Assembly: GCA_016709225.1 (NCBI GenBank)
Contig: JADJEE010000002.1
Location: 744,001-808,000 of the forward strand
Length of the DNA: 64,000 bases
Direction: 5' to 3'
Source of the DNA: Deltaproteobacteria bacterium
GTDB taxonomy: Bacteria; Myxococcota_A; Polyangia; Nannocystales; Nannocystaceae
In this document: piece after piece, positions 48,431-57,356 of the stretch
How the letters are laid out: every line of letters begins with the position of its first letter
Numbering within the stretch: the stretch's first letter is position 1
Program-made: the position numbers and the translations under genes
The notes under the pieces: model-generated
What the model saw: only the letters and a program-made list of their open reading frames with translations
Databases searched by the model: none
What the model was told of the DNA's origin: nothing

Positions 48431-51400
48431 TCAGCGCTGCGGCGCAGGGCCCATCACCGCGAAGCGCAGTCGCTCGTCGATCGCCCGCATGAGTCGCAGC
48501 AGCTCCTGCACGTGCAGGTCGACCGCCGTCGGGTTGCCCATCGACTGGTTGGTGGTCCGCACCAGCGGCACCAGCGTGCGCTCGATGATCGCGATCTGCT
48601 GCGCGAGCAGCTCTTCGATGCCCGGCGGCGGCTGGTTGTGGACCATGACCTCGAGCTTCGGTGACGCCAGCACCTGCAGCGATCGATCGAGCCGGTCGAG
48701 GTAGCCCGCGAGCACGTCGTCGCGCCCCTGGCTGCGTCCGGGGGTATCGACGGTCGGCGGCCGCGGCACGCCGCCGGCGGTCGCCTTGCTGATGGCGGCT
48801 GCGACCGCGGCGATCGACTGCTGCACGCCATAGATGTGCGCGTCGAGATCACCGAGCTTGTTGGCCGCCGCCGATGCGGCGCTCTGCGACGCCGCGGCGG
48901 CGCTCTGGGCCGCGGACGCCGCGGCAGTGCCGAGCACCGTCTCGATCGAGCGCAGCCCCTGGGCGAGGTTGGCCAGGCCCGCAGTGACGCGCGCGACCGG
49001 GTCTTCATCGGAGCCACCGACCATCTTGAGCCGCTGGAACTCGAGCTTGATGGCGTCCCAGCGCGCGCGCTCGACCTCCGACATGCGCCCGCGGAGCTCG
49101 GCGAGCTTGAGTAGATTCTGCTCGGCGCCGATGGTCAGGGTCTGCGACTCGCTGCGGTAGTGGTCGTCGACGAGACGCTCCATCTCGTCGTCGTTCATCG
49201 CCGGCACGACCTTCTCGGCCAGCTTGTTCATGTTGCGGTAGCTGCCCTGCAGCTTGAACGGCGGCTCGGTACGGAAGCGGTCGTCCATGGACGCCGACGC
49301 GATGTACTGGCGGTTCACGTCGAGCAGGACCTTCTGCACCTTGAACAACCGCTGCAGCACCGCGACGATCTCGGCGATCTCGACCGCCGAGTACGCGCCA
49401 GCGAACTCGCTGGCCGGGACCTCCTCGCCGTGGGCGAGCCGCACCAGGCGGTGCAGGTCGGCCGGCTCGCGGGTGGCGAGCGGCGCGAGCACGCGGTTGC
49501 TGGTGACCGCGTTCTCGATGTAGCTGAGCGCGAAGAGCTCGTCCTTGCCGTGCAGGATGTCGCCGAGGTTGTAGGTGTCGGCGCGGTTGGCCAGCATGTC
49601 GGGGATCTGGAACTTCTCGCCCGACTCGGTGTACGGGTTGCCCGCCATGACCACGCAGAACTTCTTGCCGCGCAGGTCGTAGGTCCGGGTTCGGCCCTTC
49701 CACACGCCCTCGATGCGCCGCTGCGCGTCGCACAGCGAGATGAACTTCTGCAGCAGCTCGGGGTTGGTGTGCTGGATGTCGTCGAGGTAGAGCATCACGT
49801 TGTTGCCCATCTCGAGACCGAAGTTGATCTTCTCGACCTCCTGACGCGCGGTCGCGTTGGGTGCGTCGGCAGGGTCGATCGACGTCACGCCGTGGCCGAG
49901 CGCGGGCCCGTTGACCTTGACGAACGCCAGCCCCAGGCGGCTCGCCACGTACTCCATCAGCGTGGTCTTGCCGTAGCCGGGCGGCGAGATGAGCAGCAGC
50001 ATGCCCATCAGGTCGGTGCGCTTGCCCTCGCCGGCGGCGCCGAGCTGCTTGGCGAGGTTGTCACCGATGAGCGGCAGGTAGACCTCGTCGATCAGCCGGT
50101 TGCGCACGAACGAGGTCAGGACCTTGGGGCGCAGCTCCTCGAGTCGCAGGCGCGAACGCTCGCGGTCGACCAGCTGCTGTCGCTGCTCGCGGTAGCGCAG
50201 GTAGGCCGGCACGCGCTCACGACGGAACGCGTCGGTGCGCTCGCTGAACTCGTCGATGCGCAGCTCCAGGCGCCGCGACACGATCCGCGGGTGCTGCCCG
50301 AGCAGGTCGGTGACCTCGGCGCTCACGAGGCCCGCCGAGACCTCGCGCTCGACGGCGTCGCCGGTGGCGATCGCGGCGGCGGCCTCGGCGAGCGCCGGCG
50401 CGCGACGCTTGACGTCGTCGTCGTCGCTGCGCTCGAGCCAGCCCCGCAGCCACGCCAGCGCGACCACGTATCGCGAGATCGGGTCTTCGGCGAGCGCCTG
50501 CAGGTCATCCTCGAGGCCGCGCCGCAGGTTCGCGCCTTCGAGCCGCCGCATCAGCCCGTCGCGCAGGGCGGCCGCGTCCGCGCCGAGCACGAAGCGCGGG
50601 CGATCGGCCGCGAGCTCTTCGACGAGGTAGTGGGCCGCCAGCGGCGCGAGCGTGGACGCGAAGGGAGCCGCAGCCGCATCGATCCAAGCGCGTATCGAGC
50701 CCGCGATCTCGCCAGCGAGTTCGTCGACGGCCTCGGCCCGCGCGAAGGTGCTGCGCAGGCGCAGCAGGCTGCGCGCGCGCGAGTGCCAACGCCCGCGTCG
50801 CGCGTCGTCGCCGTAGCTCCAGTGCAGCAGCGCCAGCGCGCGCACCGGCGCCGAGAAGCGCAGCAAACCGGCGCTGGCGTGCAGCGTCACCAGCTTGCCG
50901 AGGATCGCCGCGGCGTCGGCATCGTGGACACCGCGCTCGTAGCCCTCCTGATAGCGATCGGCCGCGTAACGCCGCACCAGCTCGAGCAGCGCATCGGTGC
51001 GCAGCGCCTCGGCGAGGCCCGCGACCGAGAGGCCGCCCACGCCACCCTCGGCCTCCGCGAGGATGCTGGCCGCGAGGAACTCGCCGCGGTAGACCGCATC
51101 GGTCTCGCTGACCAGCTGCTGTGACCACAGCGGCCGGGTCGCCTCGAACTGCGGGTCGACGATCGGCTCGACGAAGTCGGTGCCAGTGATGCCCAGCGCC
51201 ATGCCGCCCTCGTGCGGCACCATCGTGAGTTCGAGGGGCTGGGCGTTGACGGTGAAGCGGTGCTTGCCGAGCTTGATGAGGTCGGCGCCGCCCTCGAAGA
51301 GATCGAGGCGGTCCCGCAGCGACCGGAGCGCGTCCTGGCGGGTCGACTTGAGGCGCGACTGCACCTCCTCCGACTTGACGGTGTCGCCGAGCTCGGAGAT

Positions 51401-53890
51401 GCGCTCGCCGAGCTCGCGCAGCTTCAGCACCATGCCGTCGGCCGCGAAGAACGAGTTGAGCTCGTCGGCGTTCGAGAAGCTCGAGGCCCGCCGCGACAGC
51501 CCCGTGATGATGCGCTCGGCGGCCTGCCACAGGTTCGCGACCCGGCGCTGGCGCTCGTCGACCAGCAGCTGCTTGCGTTGACCGAAGGCCTCGAAGACCT
51601 CTTCGCGCTTGCGCGTGAGCTCGCCGATGAACTCGTCGAACTCGGAGAACTTGGCCTCGAGCTCCTCGAGCTGGACCATCAGTCGCGATTGCTGCTCGTC
51701 GCAGCGCTCGGGCGTATCGCACAGCGCGATCGCGCTCTGCACCGCCTGGCCGTAGAGCTTGAACTGGGCCGCAAACTCGGCGCGGCCCTCGTGCGAGAGC
51801 AGCTCGCGGCGACGGTTCTCGACCACTGCGCGCACGCGATTGCAGTGCGCGAACGACTCGGAGATGCCCTCGAGGATCCTCGTGCGCAGCGTCGGGTCGT
51901 CGACCTGCAGGTTGGCCGCGACCTCCGAGAGCACCGCGAGGCCATCGGAAACCTTCGTCACGGCCTCCGCATGGGGCGCGAGTTCGTTGGTCTTCTCGGC
52001 GCTGCCGGCCCGCTGCAGCAGATCGTCGAGCTGCTTGGTCACCGGCGCCAGCGCGTCGTCGCGTGCCAGGAAGCGCACGGTGGTCGCCGACAGCTGGTTG
52101 AAGGCCTGCACGACCTCGTCTTCGAGCCGCTGCAGCGCCGCCAGATCCATGTAACGCTGCTCGCGCAGCGTGATGAGCGTGCCCCGCTGCGTGCGCAGCT
52201 TGGCGAGCGCCTCCATGTACTCGGCGACCTGCGTCCAGCTGTCGGGACGGATCGCGCCGATGATCTCCTGTTGCGTGCGGGTCGCGGTCGCCAGCGCGCT
52301 GGCGGCCTGCTTGCGCAGCGCCACCACCTTCTCGAACTCGCCCACGATGAGGTCGGCGGTCTTGCGGATCTCCTGCAGCACCGGCGCCAGCGCGAAGGTC
52401 TCGGCGTGCCCGAGCCAGTGGTAGGCGTCGACGATGCGGGTGACGTTGGCGATGAGGTCCTCGTAGACCTGTCGCGATGGCGTCTGCTCGTCGATGAAGC
52501 GTCGCACGCTCAGGCAATCCGAGATGCCGCGCACGAGGTCGGCGTTGCCGAGCTTGTGCAGGAAGCCGGTGCCAGCCGGGGTCCGCGCTGCGTACTCGAC
52601 CGAGACGAACGGCGTCTGCCACACCTGCATCGGGTGGACCTTGGTGGGCTCCTCCGAGACCGCACGCGAGACCACCAGGCGGCCGTCATCGAACAGCGAG
52701 AAGCCATTGCAACGGATCGGGGTCTGGATCTCGCGACGGATCAGGTTGTACGGCAGCAGCGCGTAGATGCCCTTGCTGCGCTCGACGAACACGTAGAGCA
52801 CGTCCTCGCCGTTGGGCGAGCGCAGCATCTTGTAGAACTCGAAGCCGGCGTAGTCGCCGTCGAAGACCTTGTGCTGACCGTCTTGGAGGAAGAAGCCACC
52901 GGGGAAGATGATGCCGTGGTCCTCGGGCAGGCTGACGCAGGCCTTGCCGATCGCGTCGATGCGGACCACCCGCTGCGTGCGGGTCGAGAACACCAGGTAG
53001 CGGTACGCGTCCTCGCGATACGGTCGCACCTTGATCAGCACCAGCGGGCCGATCTCGGCGTACTCGATGCTGGCGTCGTCGAGGGTCTGCATGGCCTCGT
53101 CGACCGGCTCGGCGTAGATGCCCTCGCCGCTCTCGGTGTTGTTCTCGACCTTGACCGTGAGGTCGCCACCAACGGTCTCGACGAAGACCTTGTCGCGGAT
53201 CGAGACGTGGGGATGCACGCCCTCGCGACGGTCCTCGCGGGTGGTCGCGCGCCACTCGAAGTCGTGCGACGGCGGGAACGTGAAGTCGCGCTCGCCACGG
53301 TTGTCGACGTAGGTCGGCTCGCCCTTGGCGTCGAGCGCCCAGCGGAACACGCGGATGTCCCCGACGTCGGCGCCGATCTGGAACACCGCCAGGAACTGCG
53401 TCTCGTTGCGCGAGAACTGCAGGAGCCGCGCGTTCTTGTAGAAGCGGTACAGCTCGCGGAACTGGTCCGCGAAGCTGGGCTCGACCAGGAACGCGGGGCC
53501 ACCATCGCCGAGCGCAACGGCGGTGAGATCGAGGCCGTCTTCGTTGGTGTCCCAGCGCTGCAGGCTGAACACGTCCTCGACCGCGGTCTCGGTCCGCAGG
53601 CCGATGAAGACGTTGTAGCCGAACAGCAGGCGCCCGCCGATCTGCACGATGTCGCGCGGGACGCAGTTGTTCTCGGTGCGGACGCGGCACTGTCCGATCA
53701 CCGTCATCTCGGTGCCGCCGAACGCGGCGATGCGCGCCGCGTTCAGCTGCTCGGCGCGGGCGCCGAGGTCCTTGCCCTGGGTGACCAGGCGCGCGCGGAT
53801 GACCTCGTAGGAGCCCCCTTCGAGATCGCGCGCCGAGGTCTCGCTGCCCTCGGCGGCCTCGGCCGGGGCGGTCGCGTTGGTGTCGGCCAT
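48431..53890 (-). CDS. Giant AAA+ ATPase of the 'DNA repair ATPase' (DUF3686-like) type
   Basis: The protein has 1819 residues. Its N-terminal ~450 residues (YEVIRARL, GQCRVRTENNCVPRDIVQ, DEDGLDLTAV-like runs) match the beta-rich DUF3686-type region found in ATPases annotated as DNA-repair related. Residues ~450-780 are long coiled-coil helices with many Glu/Arg/Leu. The AAA+ domain lies at ~1280-1560, with Walker A SPPGYGKTT near 1303 and Walker B VMLYLDDIQH near 1363; GNPYTESGEKF marks sensor 1. An Ala-rich coiled tail follows. The family is typically found beside flotillin and NfeD/YqiJ-like genes, as here. Actual activity is not established; the name is inherited annotation, and membrane-linked remodelling is equally plausible. 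Confidence 0.85.
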   Translation of the reverse strand: MADTNATAPAEAAEGSETSARDLEGGSYEVIRARLVTQGKDLGARAEQLNAARIAAFGGTEMTVIGQCRVRTENNCVPRDIVQIGGRLLFGYNVFIGLRTETAVEDVFSLQRWDTNEDGLDLTAVALGDGGPAFLVEPSFADQFRELYRFYKNARLLQFSRNETQFLAVFQIGADVGDIRVFRWALDAKGEPTYVDNRGERDFTFPPSHDFEWRATTREDRREGVHPHVSIRDKVFVETVGGDLTVKVENNTESGEGIYAEPVDEAMQTLDDASIEYAEIGPLVLIKVRPYREDAYRYLVFSTRTQRVVRIDAIGKACVSLPEDHGIIFPGGFFLQDGQHKVFDGDYAGFEFYKMLRSPNGEDVLYVFVERSKGIYALLPYNLIRREIQTPIRCNGFSLFDDGRLVVSRAVSEEPTKVHPMQVWQTPFVSVEYAARTPAGTGFLHKLGNADLVRGISDCLSVRRFIDEQTPSRQVYEDLIANVTRIVDAYHWLGHAETFALAPVLQEIRKTADLIVGEFEKVVALRKQAASALATATRTQQEIIGAIRPDSWTQVAEYMEALAKLRTQRGTLITLREQRYMDLAALQRLEDEVVQAFNQLSATTVRFLARDDALAPVTKQLDDLLQRAGSAEKTNELAPHAEAVTKVSDGLAVLSEVAANLQVDDPTLRTRILEGISESFAHCNRVRAVVENRRRELLSHEGRAEFAAQFKLYGQAVQSAIALCDTPERCDEQQSRLMVQLEELEAKFSEFDEFIGELTRKREEVFEAFGQRKQLLVDERQRRVANLWQAAERIITGLSRRASSFSNADELNSFFAADGMVLKLRELGERISELGDTVKSEEVQSRLKSTRQDALRSLRDRLDLFEGGADLIKLGKHRFTVNAQPLELTMVPHEGGMALGITGTDFVEPIVDPQFEATRPLWSQQLVSETDAVYRGEFLAASILAEAEGGVGGLSVAGLAEALRTDALLELVRRYAADRYQEGYERGVHDADAAAILGKLVTLHASAGLLRFSAPVRALALLHWSYGDDARRGRWHSRARSLLRLRSTFARAEAVDELAGEIAGSIRAWIDAAAAPFASTLAPLAAHYLVEELAADRPRFVLGADAAALRDGLMRRLEGANLRRGLEDDLQALAEDPISRYVVALAWLRGWLERSDDDDVKRRAPALAEAAAAIATGDAVEREVSAGLVSAEVTDLLGQHPRIVSRRLELRIDEFSERTDAFRRERVPAYLRYREQRQQLVDRERSRLRLEELRPKVLTSFVRNRLIDEVYLPLIGDNLAKQLGAAGEGKRTDLMGMLLLISPPGYGKTTLMEYVASRLGLAFVKVNGPALGHGVTSIDPADAPNATARQEVEKINFGLEMGNNVMLYLDDIQHTNPELLQKFISLCDAQRRIEGVWKGRTRTYDLRGKKFCVVMAGNPYTESGEKFQIPDMLANRADTYNLGDILHGKDELFALSYIENAVTSNRVLAPLATREPADLHRLVRLAHGEEVPASEFAGAYSAVEIAEIVAVLQRLFKVQKVLLDVNRQYIASASMDDRFRTEPPFKLQGSYRNMNKLAEKVVPAMNDDEMERLVDDHYRSESQTLTIGAEQNLLKLAELRGRMSEVERARWDAIKLEFQRLKMVGGSDEDPVARVTAGLANLAQGLRSIETVLGTAAASAAQSAAAASQSAASAAANKLGDLDAHIYGVQQSIAAVAAAISKATAGGVPRPPTVDTPGRSQGRDDVLAGYLDRLDRSLQVLASPKLEVMVHNQPPPGIEELLAQQIAIIERTLVPLVRTTNQSMGNPTAVDLHVQELLRLMRAIDERLRFAVMGPAPQR

Positions 53891-53920
53891 GATCGATGTC
53901 GCGGCTTCTCGCCGGGCGCG

Positions 53921-56080
53921 CTAGAGGCCCAGCTCCTTGGCGCGGGCGACCAGGGCCTGCAGCTTGCCGCGCTCGCCCTCGCCGGCGGCGCCGAGCAGCT
54001 GCGTGAGGATCGCGGTGACGCTGAGGTTCTTCAGCGCCTCGGTGTCGATCGCCGGCCGCGAGAGGATGGCCTTCATGTCGTCGGTGAAGCTCTCGCTGCC
54101 GTCGAGGTAGCCCCCCACCAGCTTGCGCGCGGTGTCGCTGTTGTCGACCACCCCGTCGAGCGCCTGGCCCAGCGAGACCGCGTGCACGAAGCGGTCGAAG
54201 AACTGACCGTCGCCGCCGACGATGTTGATCTTCGCGGTGCCCATCGCCGCCGACATGACCTCGGCCTGCGCGTGGGCGATGTCCTTGCGCGCGGAGATCT
54301 GTGCCAACGCGACCTGCATCTGCCGATCGAGTCGCAGCCGGTACTCCTCGTGCGCCCGGGTGGCGTCGTCGAGGTGCTTCATGGCCTCGGCCTTCTCGGT
54401 GAGACCGGCGGCCTCGCCCAGCAGCGACTCGCGGATCTCGGCGGCCTTGGCGGTCGCCATCTTCTCGGTCGCGGCCGCGTCGGCCTCCTTGCCGGCGGCC
54501 TCGGCCAGCAGCATCTGGCGCCGCGCGTTGGCCTCGGCGTTGCCGGTCTTCTCGGTCGCAGCGGCCTGGGCCTCGCGCACCTTCACCTCGGCCAGGCCTT
54601 GGCTCTCGCGGCCGCGGGCCTCGGATTCCATCTTCTGCAGCAGTACGCGGGCCTCGGCGCCGCCGAGCTTCTCGATCGCCGCGGCGTCGGCCTCCTTGAC
54701 CTTCACCTCGGCGAGGCCCGGCGCAGCGGCCTCGGCCTGCGTGCCCTCGGCCATGCGCATCTTGGCGCGCGCGACCCGGTCGGAGGCCTCGAGGTCGGCG
54801 TCGGCGAGCAACAGGCGCTGCTTCGCCTCGAACTTGGCCGACTCCTCACCCGCCTGCGCGGCCTTGATCTGCTTGACCAGCTCCTGCTCGGCCTGGGCCT
54901 CAGCCTCGATGATCTTCGCGTCCTTGGCCCGCCTCGCGGCCGCCAGCACGCGCAGATCCTTGATGCGCTCCTCCTCCTCGGCGACGGTCTTGTCGACCGC
55001 GACGCGGCCGCGGATGACGTCGGCGATCTCCTTCTTCTGGACCTCGAGCGCCTTCTCCTTCTCGATGCGCTTGAGCTCGGTCTCGCGCTCACGGCCGATG
55101 GCCTCGAGCTGCTGGTCCTTGACCACGCGCTCCTGCTCGACCAGCACCACGCGCTCGCGGTTCTTGACCGCAACCTCGATCTGGCGGCGCTTGTTCTCCT
55201 CGTTGACCCCCAGCTCTTCGTCGACCTTGATGCGGGCGAGCTCGGCCTTCTTGCGCTCCTCGGCAATGATGCGCGCGGCCTCGGCCTCCTCGCGGGCCTT
55301 CACGCTGGCGATCTCGCGCTGCTGCTTGTACGCGGCGTCGGCCTGCTGGCGATCGAGCTCCATGGTCGCCTCGGCGGTCTCGGTGTTCTTCTTCTTGATC
55401 TTCTTCTCTTCCTCGCGCCGCAGGTCGTTGGTGAGGATGTTCTGCTCCGCGGTGATCTGCGTGATCTTGCGGATGCCGTGGGCATCGAGGATGTTGTGCG
55501 GGTCGAGGTTCGACAGCGGGGTCTGCTCGAGGTAGTCGATCGCGCAGTCGTCGAGCACGTAGCCGTTCAAGTCCTGGCCGATGACGGTGAGTATCTGGTC
55601 CTTGAACTCGTGGCGCTTGGTGTAGAGCTCCTCGAAGTCGAGCCGCTTGCCGACGGTCTTCAGCGCCTCGGAGAACTTGGCCGAGAACAAGGTCTCGAGC
55701 GTCTCGGGGTCGCTGGCGCGCACGCAGCCGATGGTCTGGGCGACCTTGAGGACGTCCTCGACGGTCTTGTTGACCCGCACGAAGAAGGTGACCTTGATGT
55801 CCGCGCGGATGTTGTCGGCGCAGATCAGGCCGTCCTTGCCGGTTCGCGCGATCTCGATGGTCTTGACCGAGATGTCCATGACCTCGGCACGGTTGATGAC
55901 AGGCACCACCGTGCGGCCCGTGAAGGTCACGATGGGTTCCTTGCCCATCGTGTTCACGATCAGCGCCTTGCCCTGATCCACCTGGCGGTAGAACTTGGCG
56001 ATGAGCGCGACGAGGAACACCAGGAAGATGACCCCGACGCCGATGGCGACGAGGACCGTCACGAGTGGGAGATCTGGCAT
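53921..56080 (-). CDS. Flotillin-family (SPFH/band 7) membrane protein, YqiK-like
   Basis: The 719-residue protein starts with an N-terminal transmembrane helix (residues ~5-28, VLVAIGVGVIFLVFLVALIA) and then the SPFH domain (~30-230: YRQVDQGKALIVNTMG, TVVPVINRAEVMDISVKTIE, FLVRV-type strands). From ~230 to ~560 it is a very long Ala/Glu/Lys coiled coil with repeated EAEA and KVKEADAAA patterns, typical of flotillins. The last ~150 residues are a helical flotillin C-terminal region (GGDGQFFDRFVHAVSLGQAL). Flotillins form large oligomers that organise membrane domains. It is 30 bases upstream of the ATPase gene, so both are likely on one transcript; an NfeD-like partner is encoded just before it. 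Confidence 0.93.
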   Translation of the reverse strand: MPDLPLVTVLVAIGVGVIFLVFLVALIAKFYRQVDQGKALIVNTMGKEPIVTFTGRTVVPVINRAEVMDISVKTIEIARTGKDGLICADNIRADIKVTFFVRVNKTVEDVLKVAQTIGCVRASDPETLETLFSAKFSEALKTVGKRLDFEELYTKRHEFKDQILTVIGQDLNGYVLDDCAIDYLEQTPLSNLDPHNILDAHGIRKITQITAEQNILTNDLRREEEKKIKKKNTETAEATMELDRQQADAAYKQQREIASVKAREEAEAARIIAEERKKAELARIKVDEELGVNEENKRRQIEVAVKNRERVVLVEQERVVKDQQLEAIGRERETELKRIEKEKALEVQKKEIADVIRGRVAVDKTVAEEEERIKDLRVLAAARRAKDAKIIEAEAQAEQELVKQIKAAQAGEESAKFEAKQRLLLADADLEASDRVARAKMRMAEGTQAEAAAPGLAEVKVKEADAAAIEKLGGAEARVLLQKMESEARGRESQGLAEVKVREAQAAATEKTGNAEANARRQMLLAEAAGKEADAAATEKMATAKAAEIRESLLGEAAGLTEKAEAMKHLDDATRAHEEYRLRLDRQMQVALAQISARKDIAHAQAEVMSAAMGTAKINIVGGDGQFFDRFVHAVSLGQALDGVVDNSDTARKLVGGYLDGSESFTDDMKAILSRPAIDTEALKNLSVTAILTQLLGAAGEGERGKLQALVARAKELGL

Positions 56081-56149
56081 CGTTTCTTTCGACCTTCTTG
56101 CGGCGCGATGGGCGTTTCGGGGGGCAGACGTCGCGGGAACGCGGGCTCT

Positions 56150-56869
56150 CTAGGAACGTGGGGCCGGGCCGCCGTCGGGCGACACCAGATCGCCCAGCGC
56201 GGTGACCTCGTAGACCTCGCGGGCCTCGTCGTACGAGACCACCAGGGCACGGGCACCGCGGGCGAGTTCGTTGGGTGGATCGCAGCGCACCTGCACGATC
56301 AGGCCGGCGCCGCCGTCCTCCGCCCGCGCCGCACCGAAGCCGGCGTCGACGCGGCTGGTGTCGATCGTGACGACCTTGCCGACCAGACCGGAGCGCCGCG
56401 CCGCAGAGTGGGTGTGGAACACCGGCGCAAGCGGGCGAATCGCCACCGCGGTCAGCAGCACGGCGACCACGAACACCGCGACCAGCACCAACGTCTCGAG
56501 CAGCCAGTTGCGGGTATCGCCGAGCAGGTAGTAGGTCGAGAGCTCCGACAGCAGGAAACCGAAGAAGAAGATCAGCGACACCACGATGGTGGTCGGCACC
56601 GCGTCGAGCCGCAGCGCGCCCAGCAGCGTGCCGAGGAAGCCGTGCGAGTGGCCGTCGTGGCCGTCGCCGCCGCCGTCGCCGTGGCCGACGTCGCCGTGGC
56701 CGATGTCGCCGTGGCCGATGTCACCCCCGTGTCCGCCGTCGCCGAAATCGAGTGAGTCCAGGCCCAACGCGCCGAGGATGACGAGCACCCAATAGACCAG
56801 CGCAATGCCGAGCAGCACCGTGAAGACCACGGTCGGGAAGCTCAGGCTGGCGGCGAAGAACTCATCCAT
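56150..56869 (-). CDS. NfeD/YqiJ-like membrane protein with OB-fold and His-rich loop
   Basis: From ATG 56869 the protein has 239 residues. Transmembrane helices are predicted near 11-37, 92-117 and 123-145. Between the first two lies a loop at ~44-78 made of repeated GHGD units with about nine His and many Asp/Gly, which could bind divalent metal. Residues ~158-225 are an OB-fold-like beta domain (GLVGKVVTIDTSRVDAG, LIVQVRCDPPNELARGA), as in NfeD-type flotillin partners. It is the first gene of the triad with the flotillin and ATPase genes, 69 bases upstream of the former. The His-rich loop is not general in the family. Confidence 0.88.
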   Translation of the reverse strand: MDEFFAASLSFPTVVFTVLLGIALVYWVLVILGALGLDSLDFGDGGHGGDIGHGDIGHGDVGHGDGGGDGHDGHSHGFLGTLLGALRLDAVPTTIVVSLIFFFGFLLSELSTYYLLGDTRNWLLETLVLVAVFVVAVLLTAVAIRPLAPVFHTHSAARRSGLVGKVVTIDTSRVDAGFGAARAEDGGAGLIVQVRCDPPNELARGARALVVSYDEAREVYEVTALGDLVSPDGGPAPRS

Positions 56870-57356
56870 GGCGGTGGAATCCGAACGACACCGTGCCGAC
56901 CCCGCGGGCTCGGGGGATCGCAAGGCTGCCATAGGGCAGCGGCTCCCGTCGAGGCCCCGCGGACGCGAGCGTCGATCGTCGATGGCCGGTTGCGTCGCGA
57001 GGGTCGTCGCAGGGCGACGCCACCCGAACGCATGTGCCGTGCCTGCCTACCCGGTCGATGGCGGCAGTATTTCGCGCCCGCGTCGGTGGACGTTCGTCGC
57101 AGCGACGGTGCGCCGGGTTGCCGACGGCATGGCTTGATCCCGCTCGCAACATGCGATGAAGGAGGTGCCCAGCGACGCGGTTGGTTCCATGCAGATCACC
57201 GGCCCCGGTGCTTCGCGGAGCGCGTCGGGAGACCTCGACGCAGCCGCGAGGAATCGCGCACAATGTCGCGGCCTGGTCCATCGTCCCCCAGTGCCCCGCG
57301 GTCGCGCCACGCCCCGCGTCACGAGCGAAGCGCCGCGGGCGGGCGCGCGGCGGCGC
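56870..57356. other. Intergenic region without a recognised gene
   Basis: This 487-base stretch separates two divergent genes, so promoters for the NfeD/flotillin/ATPase triad and for the lipoprotein peptidase should lie in it. It holds an isolated perfect Shine-Dalgarno-like AAGGAGGTG at 57159-57167, but no good start codon follows at a normal distance. An ATG at 57189 is in frame with the next gene but 23 bases away from it. I see no RNA gene or repeat. Confidence 0.5.

Noticed and set aside
51212..56755. A 1847-codon open frame on the plus strand opposite the ATPase and flotillin genes
   Set aside because: It spans two clearly conserved genes on the other strand and its translation is Arg/Leu/Gly-rich with no domain. 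High GC leaves few stop codons in antisense frames.
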